Below, piece after piece: positions 45,028-54,581 of a stretch of 64,000 nt of DNA (position 1 is the stretch's first letter; the number at the start of each line of letters is the position of its first letter). The notes below the pieces were generated by a model that saw only the letters and a program-made list of their open reading frames with translations, searched no databases and was not told where the DNA came from. The position numbers and the translations under genes were made by a program. This stretch comes from Gimesia sp. (lineage in GTDB: Bacteria > Planctomycetota > Planctomycetia > Planctomycetales > Planctomycetaceae): assembly GCA_002706765.1 (NCBI GenBank), contig PAJV01000078.1:1-64000 (forward strand). The letters run 5' to 3'.

Positions 45028-47304
45028 ATGCCCGATTTTGAGAAGAAAATTCTCGATTATGTGAACAGAACCGGTTACACGCCGGTACGCGAAAAATCTC
45101 TGCTGAAAAAAGTAGGGGGCTCAAAATCAAATTTCCAGGAATTTGAACAGGCAATGGCCAGCCTGCGGTCCCGTAAGGAAATCCTGATTTCTGATTCCGG
45201 CCTGATCCGACCTGTCAAAAAGGAAGGCTGGATCGCCGGTACGATCAAGAAAACGAATTCCGGGGCCGGTTACCTGATTCCGCACCATAAGCCGGATGAT
45301 ATCGCCCATGACCAGCGACACGCCGGGGATCTCTACATTTCGGAACGCGATCTCGGTGATGCGCAGACCGGTGATGAGGTTTATGTCACCGCCCTCAATC
45401 GCCAGCGGAGTGGAGGACAGATCTGCGGTCGAGTCGTGGAAATTATCGAGCGGGCATCGACGACCTTTGTGGGAACCTATTTCGAAACCCAGGGAGAAGG
45501 TTATGTGCACGTGGATGGTAAAATCTTCAATTCGCCGATCCATGTAGGCGACCCGGGTGCCAAAGGGGTGCGTTCTGAAGATAAGGTCGTCATTGATATC
45601 CTGCATTTTCCGTCCAAAAACTACCTGGGCCAGGGGGTGATTTCCAAAGTACTCGGGCCGCATGGCAAGCCCGGCGTCGACCTGCTGTCGATCATCTATG
45701 AATTTGGAATTCCCCTCGATTTTCCAGAGGAAGTGCTGACAGAAGCACGCGAGCAGGCCAGCCTGTTTGACGAAACGAAACTCGGGAAACGACGTGACCT
45801 GACCAAAGAGACGATTGTCACCATCGATCCCGCGGATGCCCGTGATTTCGATGATGCGATTTCACTCACCCGGAATGAAAAGGGGCACTGGCTGCTGGGC
45901 GTGCACATCGCTGATGTGGCGCACTTTGTCAAAGAAGGCTCGCTGCTGGACCGGGAAGCCAAACGCCGCGGAACCAGTGTTTATCTGCCCGGCAGGGTGA
46001 TTCCAATGTTACCGGAGATCATTTCCAATGGTCTGGCCAGTCTCCAGGAAGGACAGGTCCGGTTCACCAAATCGGCGTTTATCGAATTCACCCCGGAAGG
46101 AATTCCCGTTCATACCGAATTTGCCAACACTGCGATCAATGTGACGCAGCGGTTTGCCTACGAAGAGGTCCTGCCGATCGTCCAGGGGCGGGATGAACAA
46201 GGCAAGAAAGTTTCGCAGGAAGTGCGGGAACTGCTGAAAAACATGTACAATCTGGCGATGAAGCTGCGGGGCCGTCGATTTTCCGCGGGGGCTCTGGAGT
46301 TGCATCTCGCTGAAGTGAAACTGACCTTCGATGACAAACATCGTGTGACCGGCGCCGTGGAACGCGAGCATGATGAGAGTCATCAGATCATCGAAGAATT
46401 CATGCTGGCTGCCAATATTTCGATCGCAGAAGCATTTAATGACCGTGAATTACGGTTCTTGCGGCGGGTCCATCCTAAACCTGAAATGCCTCGCCAGCTG
46501 GCCTTTGCCGAATTTGCCAATGCACTCGGATTTACGCTGAATAAAGTTCAGAGCCGTAAAGATCTGCAGAAACTGGTGGATGAGGTCCATGGGACACCTG
46601 TGGAGCAGGCAATAAATTATGCGCTGCTCAGAAGCTTGAAACAGGCGGAATATACGGATGAAGAGCTGGGCCATTATGCGTTAGCCGTTGATCATTACTG
46701 CCACTTCACCAGCCCCATTCGACGTTATCCCGACTTGACCATTCATCGCATGATCGATGAAATCATCGAGCGACCGGAGAAAGGGAAAGGGCAGAGCCCG
46801 CAGGGGCTCCGTCAACTTGGACATGAACTTTCATTGCGGGAACGTCGCGCCGAAGCGGCGGAACGGGAGTTGACAAAGGTCAAGCTCCTGACCTGGATGA
46901 TCGATAACAAGATCCGGACACTGGAAGCCATGATTACCGGGGTGGAAACCTTCGGGATGTTCTGCAGAGGGACTGATGTACCTGTGGAAGGGCTGTTGCA
47001 CATCAGTCGTCTGGGAAAACATGACTACTTCCACCAGGACGTTCCCAAATTCAGTATTGTGGGAGAACGGACTGGTCAGGAGTATCACGTGGGGGATCTG
47101 CTGACAGTCGAAGTCGAGAAAATCGATCTCGACCGTCGCGAGCTGGATTTTCGACTGCCTCGACCTAAAGAGTACGGGAACGCAAAAAAGCAGGAAACCG
47201 CTGCTCCCGGAAAGGCTGATCCTCAGGGTGCCCCGAAGTCAAAAAAGAAAAAGAATGTGCGGAAGGTCAAATCAAAGAAGACCAGAAAGAAAAAGAGAAA
47301 ATAA
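45028..47304 (+). CDS. rnr: Ribonuclease R
   Basis: RNase R is a processive 3'-5' exoribonuclease able to unwind structured RNA. The 758-residue protein has an N-terminal helix-turn-helix (about 1-65), cold-shock OB folds (WIAGTIKKTNSGAGYLIP, then FVGTYFETQGEGYVHV), the RNB catalytic domain with the conserved acidic cluster TIDPADARDFDDAISL (about residues 270-285), HYALAVDHYCHFTSPIRRYPDL, and a C-terminal S1 domain (VETFGMFCRGTDVPVEGLLHI). It ends in a Lys/Arg-rich tail of about 50 residues (KSKKKKNVRKVKSKKTRKK), which RNase R often uses for RNA binding. The start is ATG 45028; a GTG one codon earlier is possible. GAGGA lies eight bases before the ATG. Confidence 0.95.
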   Translation: MPDFEKKILDYVNRTGYTPVREKSLLKKVGGSKSNFQEFEQAMASLRSRKEILISDSGLIRPVKKEGWIAGTIKKTNSGAGYLIPHHKPDDIAHDQRHAGDLYISERDLGDAQTGDEVYVTALNRQRSGGQICGRVVEIIERASTTFVGTYFETQGEGYVHVDGKIFNSPIHVGDPGAKGVRSEDKVVIDILHFPSKNYLGQGVISKVLGPHGKPGVDLLSIIYEFGIPLDFPEEVLTEAREQASLFDETKLGKRRDLTKETIVTIDPADARDFDDAISLTRNEKGHWLLGVHIADVAHFVKEGSLLDREAKRRGTSVYLPGRVIPMLPEIISNGLASLQEGQVRFTKSAFIEFTPEGIPVHTEFANTAINVTQRFAYEEVLPIVQGRDEQGKKVSQEVRELLKNMYNLAMKLRGRRFSAGALELHLAEVKLTFDDKHRVTGAVEREHDESHQIIEEFMLAANISIAEAFNDRELRFLRRVHPKPEMPRQLAFAEFANALGFTLNKVQSRKDLQKLVDEVHGTPVEQAINYALLRSLKQAEYTDEELGHYALAVDHYCHFTSPIRRYPDLTIHRMIDEIIERPEKGKGQSPQGLRQLGHELSLRERRAEAAERELTKVKLLTWMIDNKIRTLEAMITGVETFGMFCRGTDVPVEGLLHISRLGKHDYFHQDVPKFSIVGERTGQEYHVGDLLTVEVEKIDLDRRELDFRLPRPKEYGNAKKQETAAPGKADPQGAPKSKKKKNVRKVKSKKTRKKKRK

Positions 47305-47679
47305 ACAGCATTTAATCAAGCGTAAGAGAGAACTTCGATTAAGTGACCGATGTAAGATTACAGGGCTCCCGATTCTGAAAAGGTAATCTCAGTTTCTGGA
47401 ATTGAGCCATGGGGGCAGGAAGCGTGACTTGAAAATGGTCCCTCTGTTTCTAAAACACCGTGTATTTTGTAAAAGCATCCAAGTTTATAATTATGTAATG
47501 ATTGATGTTCGAAGGCAAAGAAATATAATAACTTAAGTAATTTCTCCCGGTAAGAAGCAGTTCGCTTGTTTTCTGAAGGGGAACTGGACGATTGCCTGGC
47601 AGGCAGCCAATCGCATCCAATATATTTATCACAATCTTATTCATGGTTTGCCCGAGGGCAGCCGTGTGAGAGCTAGATT
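47305..47679 (+). other. Intergenic region, 375 bases, sdh promoter region
   Basis: It is AT-rich and holds the sdh promoter. No terminator for rnr, and no gene, was recognised. Confidence 0.5.
47502..47529 (+). promoter_or_regulatory. Sigma-70-type promoter of the sdh operon
   Basis: TTGATG at 47502-47507 and a perfect TATAAT at 47524-47529 are separated by 16 bases. Transcription would start near 47536, about 144 bases before the sdhC ATG, in a stretch without other convincing promoters. Confidence 0.6.
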
Positions 47680-48444
47680 ATGGTGACGAAATCAGCTGAG
47701 AAACAGCAACCTTCTCCCTCAGCCAGCGGTAAATCAGCGACAAAATGGATCATGACATTACTGTCCTCTTCGCTGGGTCAGAAGTTCGTGATGGGGATTA
47801 CCGGACTTTTACTCTGTGGCTTTCTGGTCGTGCATCTGGCAGGGAATCTGCTCGTGTATGTGGGGGCCGATGCCTATAATACCTATGCCCACGATTTGCA
47901 CAGTATGCTGCTGCTGCCGGTCGCAGAAGTCGGATTGTTTCTGCTGTTGTTTGCTCATATCGCCCTGGCTTTCAAACTGACGAGTGACAATCGCAAAGCG
48001 CGGCACATCAGCTATCATGAGAAACAGAGTAAGATTGAAGAGCCTCCCTCTTTTTTTGGAAAAACTCCCATGGGACGCACCAGTTCCTGGATGTTTCTTT
48101 CCGGCTCGATCATTCTGATTTTTCTGATCGTTCATATGATCGATATGAAACTGCACCTGAATCCCGCGGTGACTTACACGGTTGAAACACCAGAAGGTGT
48201 CATCGAAGCGGATCCTTATTCGATCATCGTTCAAGTGCTTGGCAGCTGGAGTGCTGCTGTTTATATCATTGGAACAATCATTCTCGGGTTCCATTTATCC
48301 CATGGGTTCTGGAGCGCGTTTCAGTCACTGGGGCTGAATCATCCCAAGTACACTCCCTGGATCAGGAAGTTTGCGATTCTGTTTGCAGCAGTGATTGCGA
48401 TCGGTTTTGCCAGTCTGCCCATCTGGGGATTATTCATTCATTGA
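47680..48444 (+). CDS. sdhC: Succinate dehydrogenase/fumarate reductase cytochrome b subunit
   Basis: The 254-residue protein has five hydrophobic segments, as in the single-subunit b558 anchors of type B succinate dehydrogenases that have no SdhD. After a 30-residue hydrophilic leader come LGQKFVMGITGLLLCGFLVVHLAGN (first haem His in VVHLAGN), ADAYNTYAHDLHS, FAHIALAFKLT, LIFLIVHMID and GTIILGFHLSHGFWSAF; these His residues are the expected haem b and quinone ligands. No separate sdhD is present. It is first in an sdhCAB operon with a 75-base gap before sdhA. Confidence 0.93.
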   Translation: MVTKSAEKQQPSPSASGKSATKWIMTLLSSSLGQKFVMGITGLLLCGFLVVHLAGNLLVYVGADAYNTYAHDLHSMLLLPVAEVGLFLLLFAHIALAFKLTSDNRKARHISYHEKQSKIEEPPSFFGKTPMGRTSSWMFLSGSIILIFLIVHMIDMKLHLNPAVTYTVETPEGVIEADPYSIIVQVLGSWSAAVYIIGTIILGFHLSHGFWSAFQSLGLNHPKYTPWIRKFAILFAAVIAIGFASLPIWGLFIH

Positions 48445-48519
48445 TGTCTGAGATTCAGCTCTCTTTGAATTCAAACATTATTTTATAGTTCAACAGTTTC
48501 CGTTGTGAAGGTTTAGATC

Positions 48520-50451
48520 ATGGCCGAGGCGGCTACCACGGTTTTAAATTCTCGTGTTCCTGAAGGGCCGATGGCCGAGAAATGGGATCGTTGCAAGAAG
48601 GAAATGAAGCTGGTTAACCCGGCGAACAAACGGAAGAAAAAAATCATCGTCGTCGGGACCGGTCTGGCCGGTGCCTCGGCGGCAGCCTCTCTGGCGGAAC
48701 TGGGATATCAGGTTCAGTCTTTCTGTTTTCAGGACTCTCCAAGACGCGCACACAGTATTGCGGCACAGGGGGGGATCAACGCTGCGAAGAATTACCCCAA
48801 CGATGGCGACAGTGTCTGGCGTCTGTTTTATGATACCGTCAAGGGGGGAGACTTCCGCAGTCGCGAAGCCAACGTGCATCGGCTGGCGCAGGTCAGTAAC
48901 AATATCATCGACCAGTGTGCGGCCCAGGGAGTCCCTTTTGCCCGCGATTATGGCGGGACTCTGGCGAACCGCTCTTTTGGTGGTGCCCAGGTGTCGCGAA
49001 CTTTTTATGCCCGGGGACAGACCGGGCAGCAGTTACTGCTGGGGGCCTACAGTGCCTTGATGCGACAGGTCGGCGCAGGGCGTATCCAGCTCTTTCCGCG
49101 ACGGGAAATGCTGGACCTGGTCAAGATTGATGGTGTGGCGCGAGGAATTATTGTCCGCAACCTGATTACCGGCGAATTTGAAAAGTATTCGGCTGACTGC
49201 GTACTGTTGTGTACCGGCGGCTATGGAAATGCTTTTTATCTGTCGACGAATGCCAAAGGTTCGAATGTGACTGCTGCATGGCGCTGCCATAAACGGGGGG
49301 CCTTCTTTGCGAATCCCTGTTACACGCAGATCCATCCCACCTGTATTCCGGTCAGCGGCGATTATCAGTCCAAGCTGACTTTGATGAGTGAGAGCCTCAG
49401 AAACGATGGCCGCGTCTGGGTGCCTCAGTCTCCTGATGACAATCGACGCGGAAACGAGATCCCGGACAGCGAACGGGATTACTATCTAGAACGCCGCTAC
49501 CCGGCGTTTGGAAACCTGGTGCCCCGCGATGTGGCCTCTCGTGCTGCCAAAGAACGCTGTGATGCCGGTTACGGTGTCGGTTCATCGGGTCAGGCCGTGT
49601 TCCTGGATTTCCGTGATGCGATTGCCCGCGATGGTCGGCACGCGATTGAAGCCAAGTATGGCAACCTGTTTCACATGTATCACAAGATCACAGGCGAAGA
49701 TCCCTATCAGGTTCCGATGCGGATTTATCCCGCCGTGCATTATACGATGGGCGGCCTGTGGGTGGATTATCATCTGCAGAGTACCATCCCCGGTCTGTTT
49801 GTACTGGGGGAAGCCAACTTTTCGGATCATGGTGCGAACCGCCTGGGAGCGTCCGCTCTGATGCAGGGACTGGCCGATGGCTATTTTGTCGCCCCTTATA
49901 CCACAGGACACTATCTGGGCTCACAGAATCTGCCTTCGGTCTCAACGGATGATGAAGCGTTTGCGGAAGCCATGGCGAATGCCCAGGACCGGAACGCAAA
50001 AATCCTGGGAGTGCAGGGCACCCGCTCGTCCGACAGTATCCATCGCGAACTGGGACACATTCTCTGGGATTACTGTGGAATGTCCCGGGAACGCCAGGGG
50101 CTGGAAACGGCGATGGGCAAGATCCGTGACCTGCGAGACGAGTTCTGGTCCAGCATCAAAGTGATCGGCCAGGGCGAGCAGTTAAACCAGAATCTGGAAC
50201 ATGCAGGCCGTCTGGCCGACTTCCTGGAGTTTGGTGAGTTGATGGTGCGTGATGCACTGGTGCGGGAAGAATCCTGCGGCGGTCATTTCCGTGAAGAACA
50301 CCAGTCTCCTGAAAATGAGGCGATGCGTGACGATGAAAATTTCTGTCATGTCACGGCCTGGGAATTCACGGGAGTGGGCAATGAGCCCGTAGAACACCGT
50401 GAGCAGTTAGAATTTGTTGAAGTACCTCTGGCTACGAGGAGTTATAAATAA
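48520..50451 (+). CDS. sdhA: Succinate dehydrogenase flavoprotein subunit
   Basis: SdhA oxidises succinate to fumarate with a covalently bound FAD. The 643-residue protein has the FAD loop [21 protein letters not shown] (about residues 46-66), the flavin-linking His in [17 protein letters not shown], the substrate-binding HPTCIP and MGGLWVDY regions, and the C-terminal Arg- and acid-rich capping domain. The N-terminal 40 residues are a Lys-rich extension. Its stop codon overlaps the sdhB ATG by one base (TAATG), with GAGGAG upstream. Confidence 0.97.
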   Translation: MAEAATTVLNSRVPEGPMAEKWDRCKKEMKLVNPANKRKKKIIVVGTGLAGASAAASLAELGYQVQSFCFQDSPRRAHSIAAQGGINAAKNYPNDGDSVWRLFYDTVKGGDFRSREANVHRLAQVSNNIIDQCAAQGVPFARDYGGTLANRSFGGAQVSRTFYARGQTGQQLLLGAYSALMRQVGAGRIQLFPRREMLDLVKIDGVARGIIVRNLITGEFEKYSADCVLLCTGGYGNAFYLSTNAKGSNVTAAWRCHKRGAFFANPCYTQIHPTCIPVSGDYQSKLTLMSESLRNDGRVWVPQSPDDNRRGNEIPDSERDYYLERRYPAFGNLVPRDVASRAAKERCDAGYGVGSSGQAVFLDFRDAIARDGRHAIEAKYGNLFHMYHKITGEDPYQVPMRIYPAVHYTMGGLWVDYHLQSTIPGLFVLGEANFSDHGANRLGASALMQGLADGYFVAPYTTGHYLGSQNLPSVSTDDEAFAEAMANAQDRNAKILGVQGTRSSDSIHRELGHILWDYCGMSRERQGLETAMGKIRDLRDEFWSSIKVIGQGEQLNQNLEHAGRLADFLEFGELMVRDALVREESCGGHFREEHQSPENEAMRDDENFCHVTAWEFTGVGNEPVEHREQLEFVEVPLATRSYK

Positions 50452-51212
50452 TGAGCGAGACACTGGATCTGACGCTCAGAGTGTGGAGACAGCCCGGCGC
50501 TGATGTCGCGGGTAAGTATGTGGAATACAAGCTGACCGGGATTTCGACCCATATGTCCTTCCTGGAAATGCTGGATGTCCTGAATGAGCAACTGCATGCT
50601 CAAGGCGATGAGATGATCGCCTTTGACCATGACTGTCGCGAAGGTATCTGTGGTATGTGCAGCCTGATGATCAATGGTCAGGCACACGGCCCCGATACTG
50701 GAACGACTACCTGTCAGTTGCATATGCGACGGTTTAAAAACGGTGATACGATTGTGGTCGAGCCCTGGCGGGCACAGGCGTTTCCCGTGATCCGTGACCT
50801 GGTTGTTGACCGCAGTGCCTTTGATCGCATCATCGAGAAGGGGGGCTTTATTTCGGTCAGTACCGGTAACGCTCCCGAAGCGAATGCGATTCCAGTGCCG
50901 GCGCCGGTTCAGGAAACTGCGATGGATGCAGCGGCCTGCATTGGCTGTGGTGCCTGTGTTGCTGCGTGTAAAAATGCCTCCGCGATGCTGTTTGTGTCTG
51001 CCAAAGTTTCGCATCTGTCGACACTGCCTCAAGGCAAGCCGGAACGGTCCAGTCGCGTCCAGAATATGGTGGCACAAATGGATCTGGAAGGATTTGGCAA
51101 CTGCACCAACACGGAAGAATGTTCAGCCGCCTGCCCGGCTGAGATTTCGATATCGAATATTGCCCGCATGAATCGCGAATATATGCGGGCCAAACTGTGC
51201 TCTAAGGAATAA
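50451..51212 (+). CDS. sdhB: Succinate dehydrogenase iron-sulfur subunit
   Basis: SdhB carries electrons from the flavin to quinone. The 253-residue protein has the 2Fe-2S ligands CREGICGMC and a later Cys in TGTTTCQLH, the 4Fe-4S motif [11 protein letters not shown] with a later Cys-Pro, and a third cluster in [12 protein letters not shown]. These match the type B sdh/frd subunits with three clusters. It is translationally coupled to sdhA. A rho-independent terminator follows at 51241-51279. Confidence 0.97.
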   Translation: MSETLDLTLRVWRQPGADVAGKYVEYKLTGISTHMSFLEMLDVLNEQLHAQGDEMIAFDHDCREGICGMCSLMINGQAHGPDTGTTTCQLHMRRFKNGDTIVVEPWRAQAFPVIRDLVVDRSAFDRIIEKGGFISVSTGNAPEANAIPVPAPVQETAMDAAACIGCGACVAACKNASAMLFVSAKVSHLSTLPQGKPERSSRVQNMVAQMDLEGFGNCTNTEECSAACPAEISISNIARMNREYMRAKLCSKE

Positions 51213-51240
51213 GACGCGGTTCATCCCAGTCTGCTACAGA

Positions 51241-51279
51241 AAAGCGAGGCCTGCTTCAGCGAGGACCTCGCTTTTTTTA
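51241..51279 (+). terminator. sdh operon intrinsic terminator
   Basis: The stem AAAGCGAGG / CCTCGCTTT, with an inner loop that repeats GCGAGG, is followed by a run of T (51272-51278). It lies 28 bases after the sdhB stop codon. Confidence 0.9.
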
Positions 51280-51435
51280 CATCGAAAGAGTCGGGGAATT
51301 TTCAGATTCCCTGAGTGTGTGAATTGCGAGATTCGCCCTGAACTTCCACAATAGATGAGCATCAAGATTGATGACAGGTCACGCTCGTTTTTGATCCATT
51401 CCGTCAGCAACAGCCCCTAGAGAAGAGAGAAATCT

Positions 51436-52533
51436 GTGTCTGATTCCTTGTTATATACTGCCTGTCATCAGTGGCATGTCGACCATGGTGGCCGTATGGT
51501 TGATTTTGCGGGCTGGGAAATGCCTCTGCTCTATTCCAATATCACCACAGAGCACCAGGCGGTCCGCAATGCGGCAGGCCTGTTTGATATTGCCCACATG
51601 GGACGGCTGTTTTTCACCGGACCTGATGCCTGCCGCTTTCTGGATCGGTTGCTGACGAACAGTGTGGAATCCCTCAAGCCGGGACAGATCCGGTATTCGC
51701 TGGTTACGAATGAATCAGGGGGGATTCTGGATGACGTACTGGTGTACCGCTTCTCTGATTTTTACATGCTGGTGGTGAATGCTTCCAACCGTCTGAAAAT
51801 TGTGGACTGGATCGAAGGGCAGCGGGCCGGCTTTGATGTACGGATTGAAGACCAGACCCGTGATAAATTCATGCTGGCTTTACAGGGACCGCAATCTCTG
51901 GGCATTCTCAATCCCCTGGCGGATGCGGAGCTGAACGAGATCAAATATTATTACGGGATCGAAACCCAGGTGCTGGGAGTCAATGCTCTGGTCAGTCGCA
52001 CGGGTTATACTGGAGAAGATGGCTTCGAAGTTGTCCTGGATCAGTCAGAAGGTGAAGCACTCTGGAAGCGATTGATCGCCGATGGCCAGTCAGCAGGACT
52101 GATTCCAGCCGGCCTGGGATGTCGAGACACGCTGCGACTGGAAGCGGCAATGCCCCTGTATGGTCATGAACTGGATGAAACGACCGATCCCTTTACCGCA
52201 GGCCTGAATTTCGCAGTGAAACTGAAGGCGGCTGATTTCATCGGGAAAGAGGCTTTGGTTGCTGCAAAAGCACGCGATGACCGAAAAGTTCGCGTGGGCT
52301 TTACCCTCGAGGGGAAGCGGGCAGCCCGTGAAGGGTCGCTGTTATTCTCTGGAGATCAGCAGGTGGGAATGGTGACATCCGGGTCTTTCTCACCCACTCT
52401 GGATCAGCCGATCGGAATGGCATACGTGGAATCCGGATTCGCCGATGCAGGGCAGATTCTGGAAGCCGATATACGGGGCAAACGATTCCCCGTCAAAGTG
52501 ACGGAGCTGCCCTTTTATCAACGCGACACTTAA
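51436..52533 (+). CDS. gcvT: Aminomethyltransferase (glycine cleavage T protein)
   Basis: GcvT takes the aminomethyl group from the H protein to tetrahydrofolate, releasing ammonia. The 365-residue protein shows the family start (HVDHGGRMVDFAGWEMPLLYS), the folate-binding region (AAGLFDIAHMGRLFFTG), the active-site TGYTGEDGFEV with Asp, and the C-terminal barrel (PLYGHELDETTDPFTAGL; GMVTSGSFSPTLDQPIGMAYV). The start is GTG, with a GAGAGA site upstream. No glycine riboswitch is visible upstream and the other gcv genes are absent. It could also be a paralogous folate enzyme, but the motifs are canonical. Confidence 0.93.
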   Translation: MSDSLLYTACHQWHVDHGGRMVDFAGWEMPLLYSNITTEHQAVRNAAGLFDIAHMGRLFFTGPDACRFLDRLLTNSVESLKPGQIRYSLVTNESGGILDDVLVYRFSDFYMLVVNASNRLKIVDWIEGQRAGFDVRIEDQTRDKFMLALQGPQSLGILNPLADAELNEIKYYYGIETQVLGVNALVSRTGYTGEDGFEVVLDQSEGEALWKRLIADGQSAGLIPAGLGCRDTLRLEAAMPLYGHELDETTDPFTAGLNFAVKLKAADFIGKEALVAAKARDDRKVRVGFTLEGKRAAREGSLLFSGDQQVGMVTSGSFSPTLDQPIGMAYVESGFADAGQILEADIRGKRFPVKVTELPFYQRDT

Positions 52534-52640
52534 ACGATAGCAGGTGAAGAGGGGCTGCCAGGTACTTTGTCGCGCACAGTGAAAGCGTGATAAAACAGTT
52601 CAAATGCATGCCAGGGGCTTTGTGATTGCCCGGCTACCGA

Positions 52641-53684
52641 TTAATCGACCGGTTTCGTGACAAGGTCATCGTCGGCGATCACTTCTTTGGCGACATCCTG
52701 CACGAAGTTATCAATCTGCTTTTTCTCTTTGCCTGGCGGTGGAGCTCCTGCATTCATGCCCACACCGGGCTTGAAGATGAAGGCAGGGGCCATGTCGATG
52801 ATCGCACCCCAGTATGTTGTGAAGACGGGGTATTTGACGTCAGGGTTCTTTTCCTGGTAGTCGTCCATCTTCTGCAGCAGCAGGTTATGGGCAATCCGGG
52901 GATGGCGATGATGCGGGCCATGTACGAAGATATCGAAATTGAAGTAGGTGCAGAGTTTCGTAATCAGGTTGGAACCGACTACCGTTCGTGTGCCCAGCAT
53001 GGGGTCATAGCTGCTCATGCCCAGATGCTCGGTGAATTTGCGTGTATTCTGATAAATGCCTGCCAGATAATGGGGCAGGAACCAGACACGTACCAGATCC
53101 CAGACTACACCGTAGTACGCACACAGTCCCAGGACGGAGCCCCAGAAGAGAACCATGGCCACATATTCAATGCGAATCGTCTGACGAACTTTGGGGTCCG
53201 TGAGCGGCGAATCTTTATGCCAGAAGATGCGACCATAGATGTAGGGAGCCATAAACAGGCCCATACCGAGGTCAAACCAGATAAAGATTCTGCGGAACCG
53301 CAGCGATGTATTGGGGTCTGAATAAGGCCAGAGTTCCCAGTCGCTGGGTTTATTCAGATAGGCATGGTGGCGAATATGGCTCTCACGATAGACGGTGTAG
53401 GGAACAAACATCGCTGTCCCCAGCACACGGCCTAACCAGATGCTGGCATTCTTGGAACCGGAGAGGGTGTGGTGAGAGCATTCGTGAAAGCAACTGGTCC
53501 AGCAGAACAGACAGTAGGAGGTGAATAGGGTCCAGAAGATCTGCCAGCCTATCGCCTGGCTCGGCCAGTAGACAGCCAGGCACCAGAGGCCGATTAATCC
53601 CAGGGGTAAGAATAAAAAACGAGGAATCGTCGTTTTTTCTTCGAGATCCTTCAATTCCTGCTCAGTAAATTGTGTGACGGACAC
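52641..53684 (-). CDS. Membrane fatty acid desaturase
   Basis: The 347-residue protein has four to six hydrophobic segments and the three His boxes of the membrane di-iron desaturase/hydroxylase family: HECSHH at 67-72, HIRHH at 103-107, and HGPHHRH near 258-264. Spacing and length match fatty acid desaturases acting on acyl lipids; beta-carotene hydroxylase or ketolase relatives share the boxes, so the substrate is uncertain. The C-terminal 50 residues, with a Lys-rich piece (PPPGKEKKQIDN), are outside the core. It is convergent with gcvT. Confidence 0.88.
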   Translation of the reverse strand: MSVTQFTEQELKDLEEKTTIPRFLFLPLGLIGLWCLAVYWPSQAIGWQIFWTLFTSYCLFCWTSCFHECSHHTLSGSKNASIWLGRVLGTAMFVPYTVYRESHIRHHAYLNKPSDWELWPYSDPNTSLRFRRIFIWFDLGMGLFMAPYIYGRIFWHKDSPLTDPKVRQTIRIEYVAMVLFWGSVLGLCAYYGVVWDLVRVWFLPHYLAGIYQNTRKFTEHLGMSSYDPMLGTRTVVGSNLITKLCTYFNFDIFVHGPHHRHPRIAHNLLLQKMDDYQEKNPDVKYPVFTTYWGAIIDMAPAFIFKPGVGMNAGAPPPGKEKKQIDNFVQDVAKEVIADDDLVTKPVD

Positions 53685-54312
53685 GTTTCGCTCCGGACTT
53701 ATGAACTATCAGCATTTTTTCTAATAGATGAATCAAACAGTTGTGAGTATCAGATAAGGGTTACATTAGATACTGCTGAGAACGCATAAAATGTTACTCC
53801 CAGAATTTTGGTGAGTCAACTAGAGCGCATCACATTTAAAAATAGCGTCTCTCAATCTATGATGCTCGGTCAAAATGACACGGGAGACGCTACAGTAAAA
53901 CTGGACACAGTCTAATCAGAACTTTCGGCCATTTGTTGTGAATACTGTATGATGTCTTATCGTCTAAATACCGGTTTGCGCTTATTTTTAATTCGGGTAA
54001 AATGAATCACATGGCGGTATTGGGTATTTTACGATAAATGTATCGGTTTGGGAGTGCGAAATTGCCACAAATTTAGAGATTCTCGTCTCTGGAATCTAAA
54101 AATGGATTCCCTTGTGATTTTTCTGTTCCCTTTGTAGGGGTCCGAGGCATAAAATCAATCATTTCCATTTGTTGCGTCAGAGCTCAAATTTTAGTCAGAC
54201 TCGGGAACTTTCAAACCGATAAAAGTCTTCTATATCTCAGTTGTAATTTGCCTGTCCGGCATGCTAAACCCGTTTTGAGTGGATATGATCACAGAGGAGT
54301 CGAGATTTTCAG
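53685..54312. other. Intergenic region, 628 bases
   Basis: It separates the divergent desaturase and the 88-residue gene. It contains copy D of the dispersed repeat (53821-53915); the remainder is AT-rich. ORFs here are short and have no convincing start. No tRNA, terminator or further gene was recognised. Confidence 0.5.
53821..53915 (+). repeat. Dispersed palindromic repeat, copy D
   Basis: This is the cleanest copy. It begins TAGAGCGCATCACATTTAAA, has hairpin arms AGCGTCTC (53845-53852) and GAGACGCT (53884-53891) around CTCGGTC, and ends CAGTAAAACTGGACACAG then TCTAA. It agrees closely with copy A over the whole length, including the left end. Confidence 0.88.
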
Positions 54313-54579
54313 ATGGCAGAATATTCCAATTATCAAAAAGATGTGATCAAACGTTACTACGACAATCGAGAATCCATCGATCAACAGCGACTGTCAGAAC
54401 TCTGCACCAACCTGTTTCTGACGGAAGGTAAGAAAAAAGCAAAACTCTGGGAAAAAGCCCGCGAACTGATGGAACGCCTCAACGTTCCCGCCTCACGTAT
54501 TGATCATGTACTCAAATCAGAAGATCCTGCAGTGCTGGCTGAAGTTGTACAAGATCTCGAATCCGGGGCGATTCGTTAA
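54313..54579 (+). CDS. Small conserved-looking helical protein
   Basis: The 88-residue protein is charged and predicted mostly helical, with KDVIKRYYDNRESIDQQRLSE near the start, a basic middle (EGKKKAKLWEKARELMERL), and a C-terminal segment (VPASRIDHVLKSEDPAVLAEV) that could form a helix-hairpin. There is no signal peptide or membrane segment. It may be conserved in planctomycetes as an uncharacterised family, but I do not recognise it. GGAG lies before the ATG. Its stop codon is two bases from the stop of the convergent MFS gene, leaving no room for a terminator between them. Confidence 0.75.
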   Translation: MAEYSNYQKDVIKRYYDNRESIDQQRLSELCTNLFLTEGKKKAKLWEKARELMERLNVPASRIDHVLKSEDPAVLAEVVQDLESGAIR

Positions 54580-54581
54580 AT

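Noticed and set aside
51213..51435. Possible glycine riboswitch before gcvT
   Set aside because: None of the conserved glycine-aptamer segments is visible; the region holds the sdh terminator and a plain leader.
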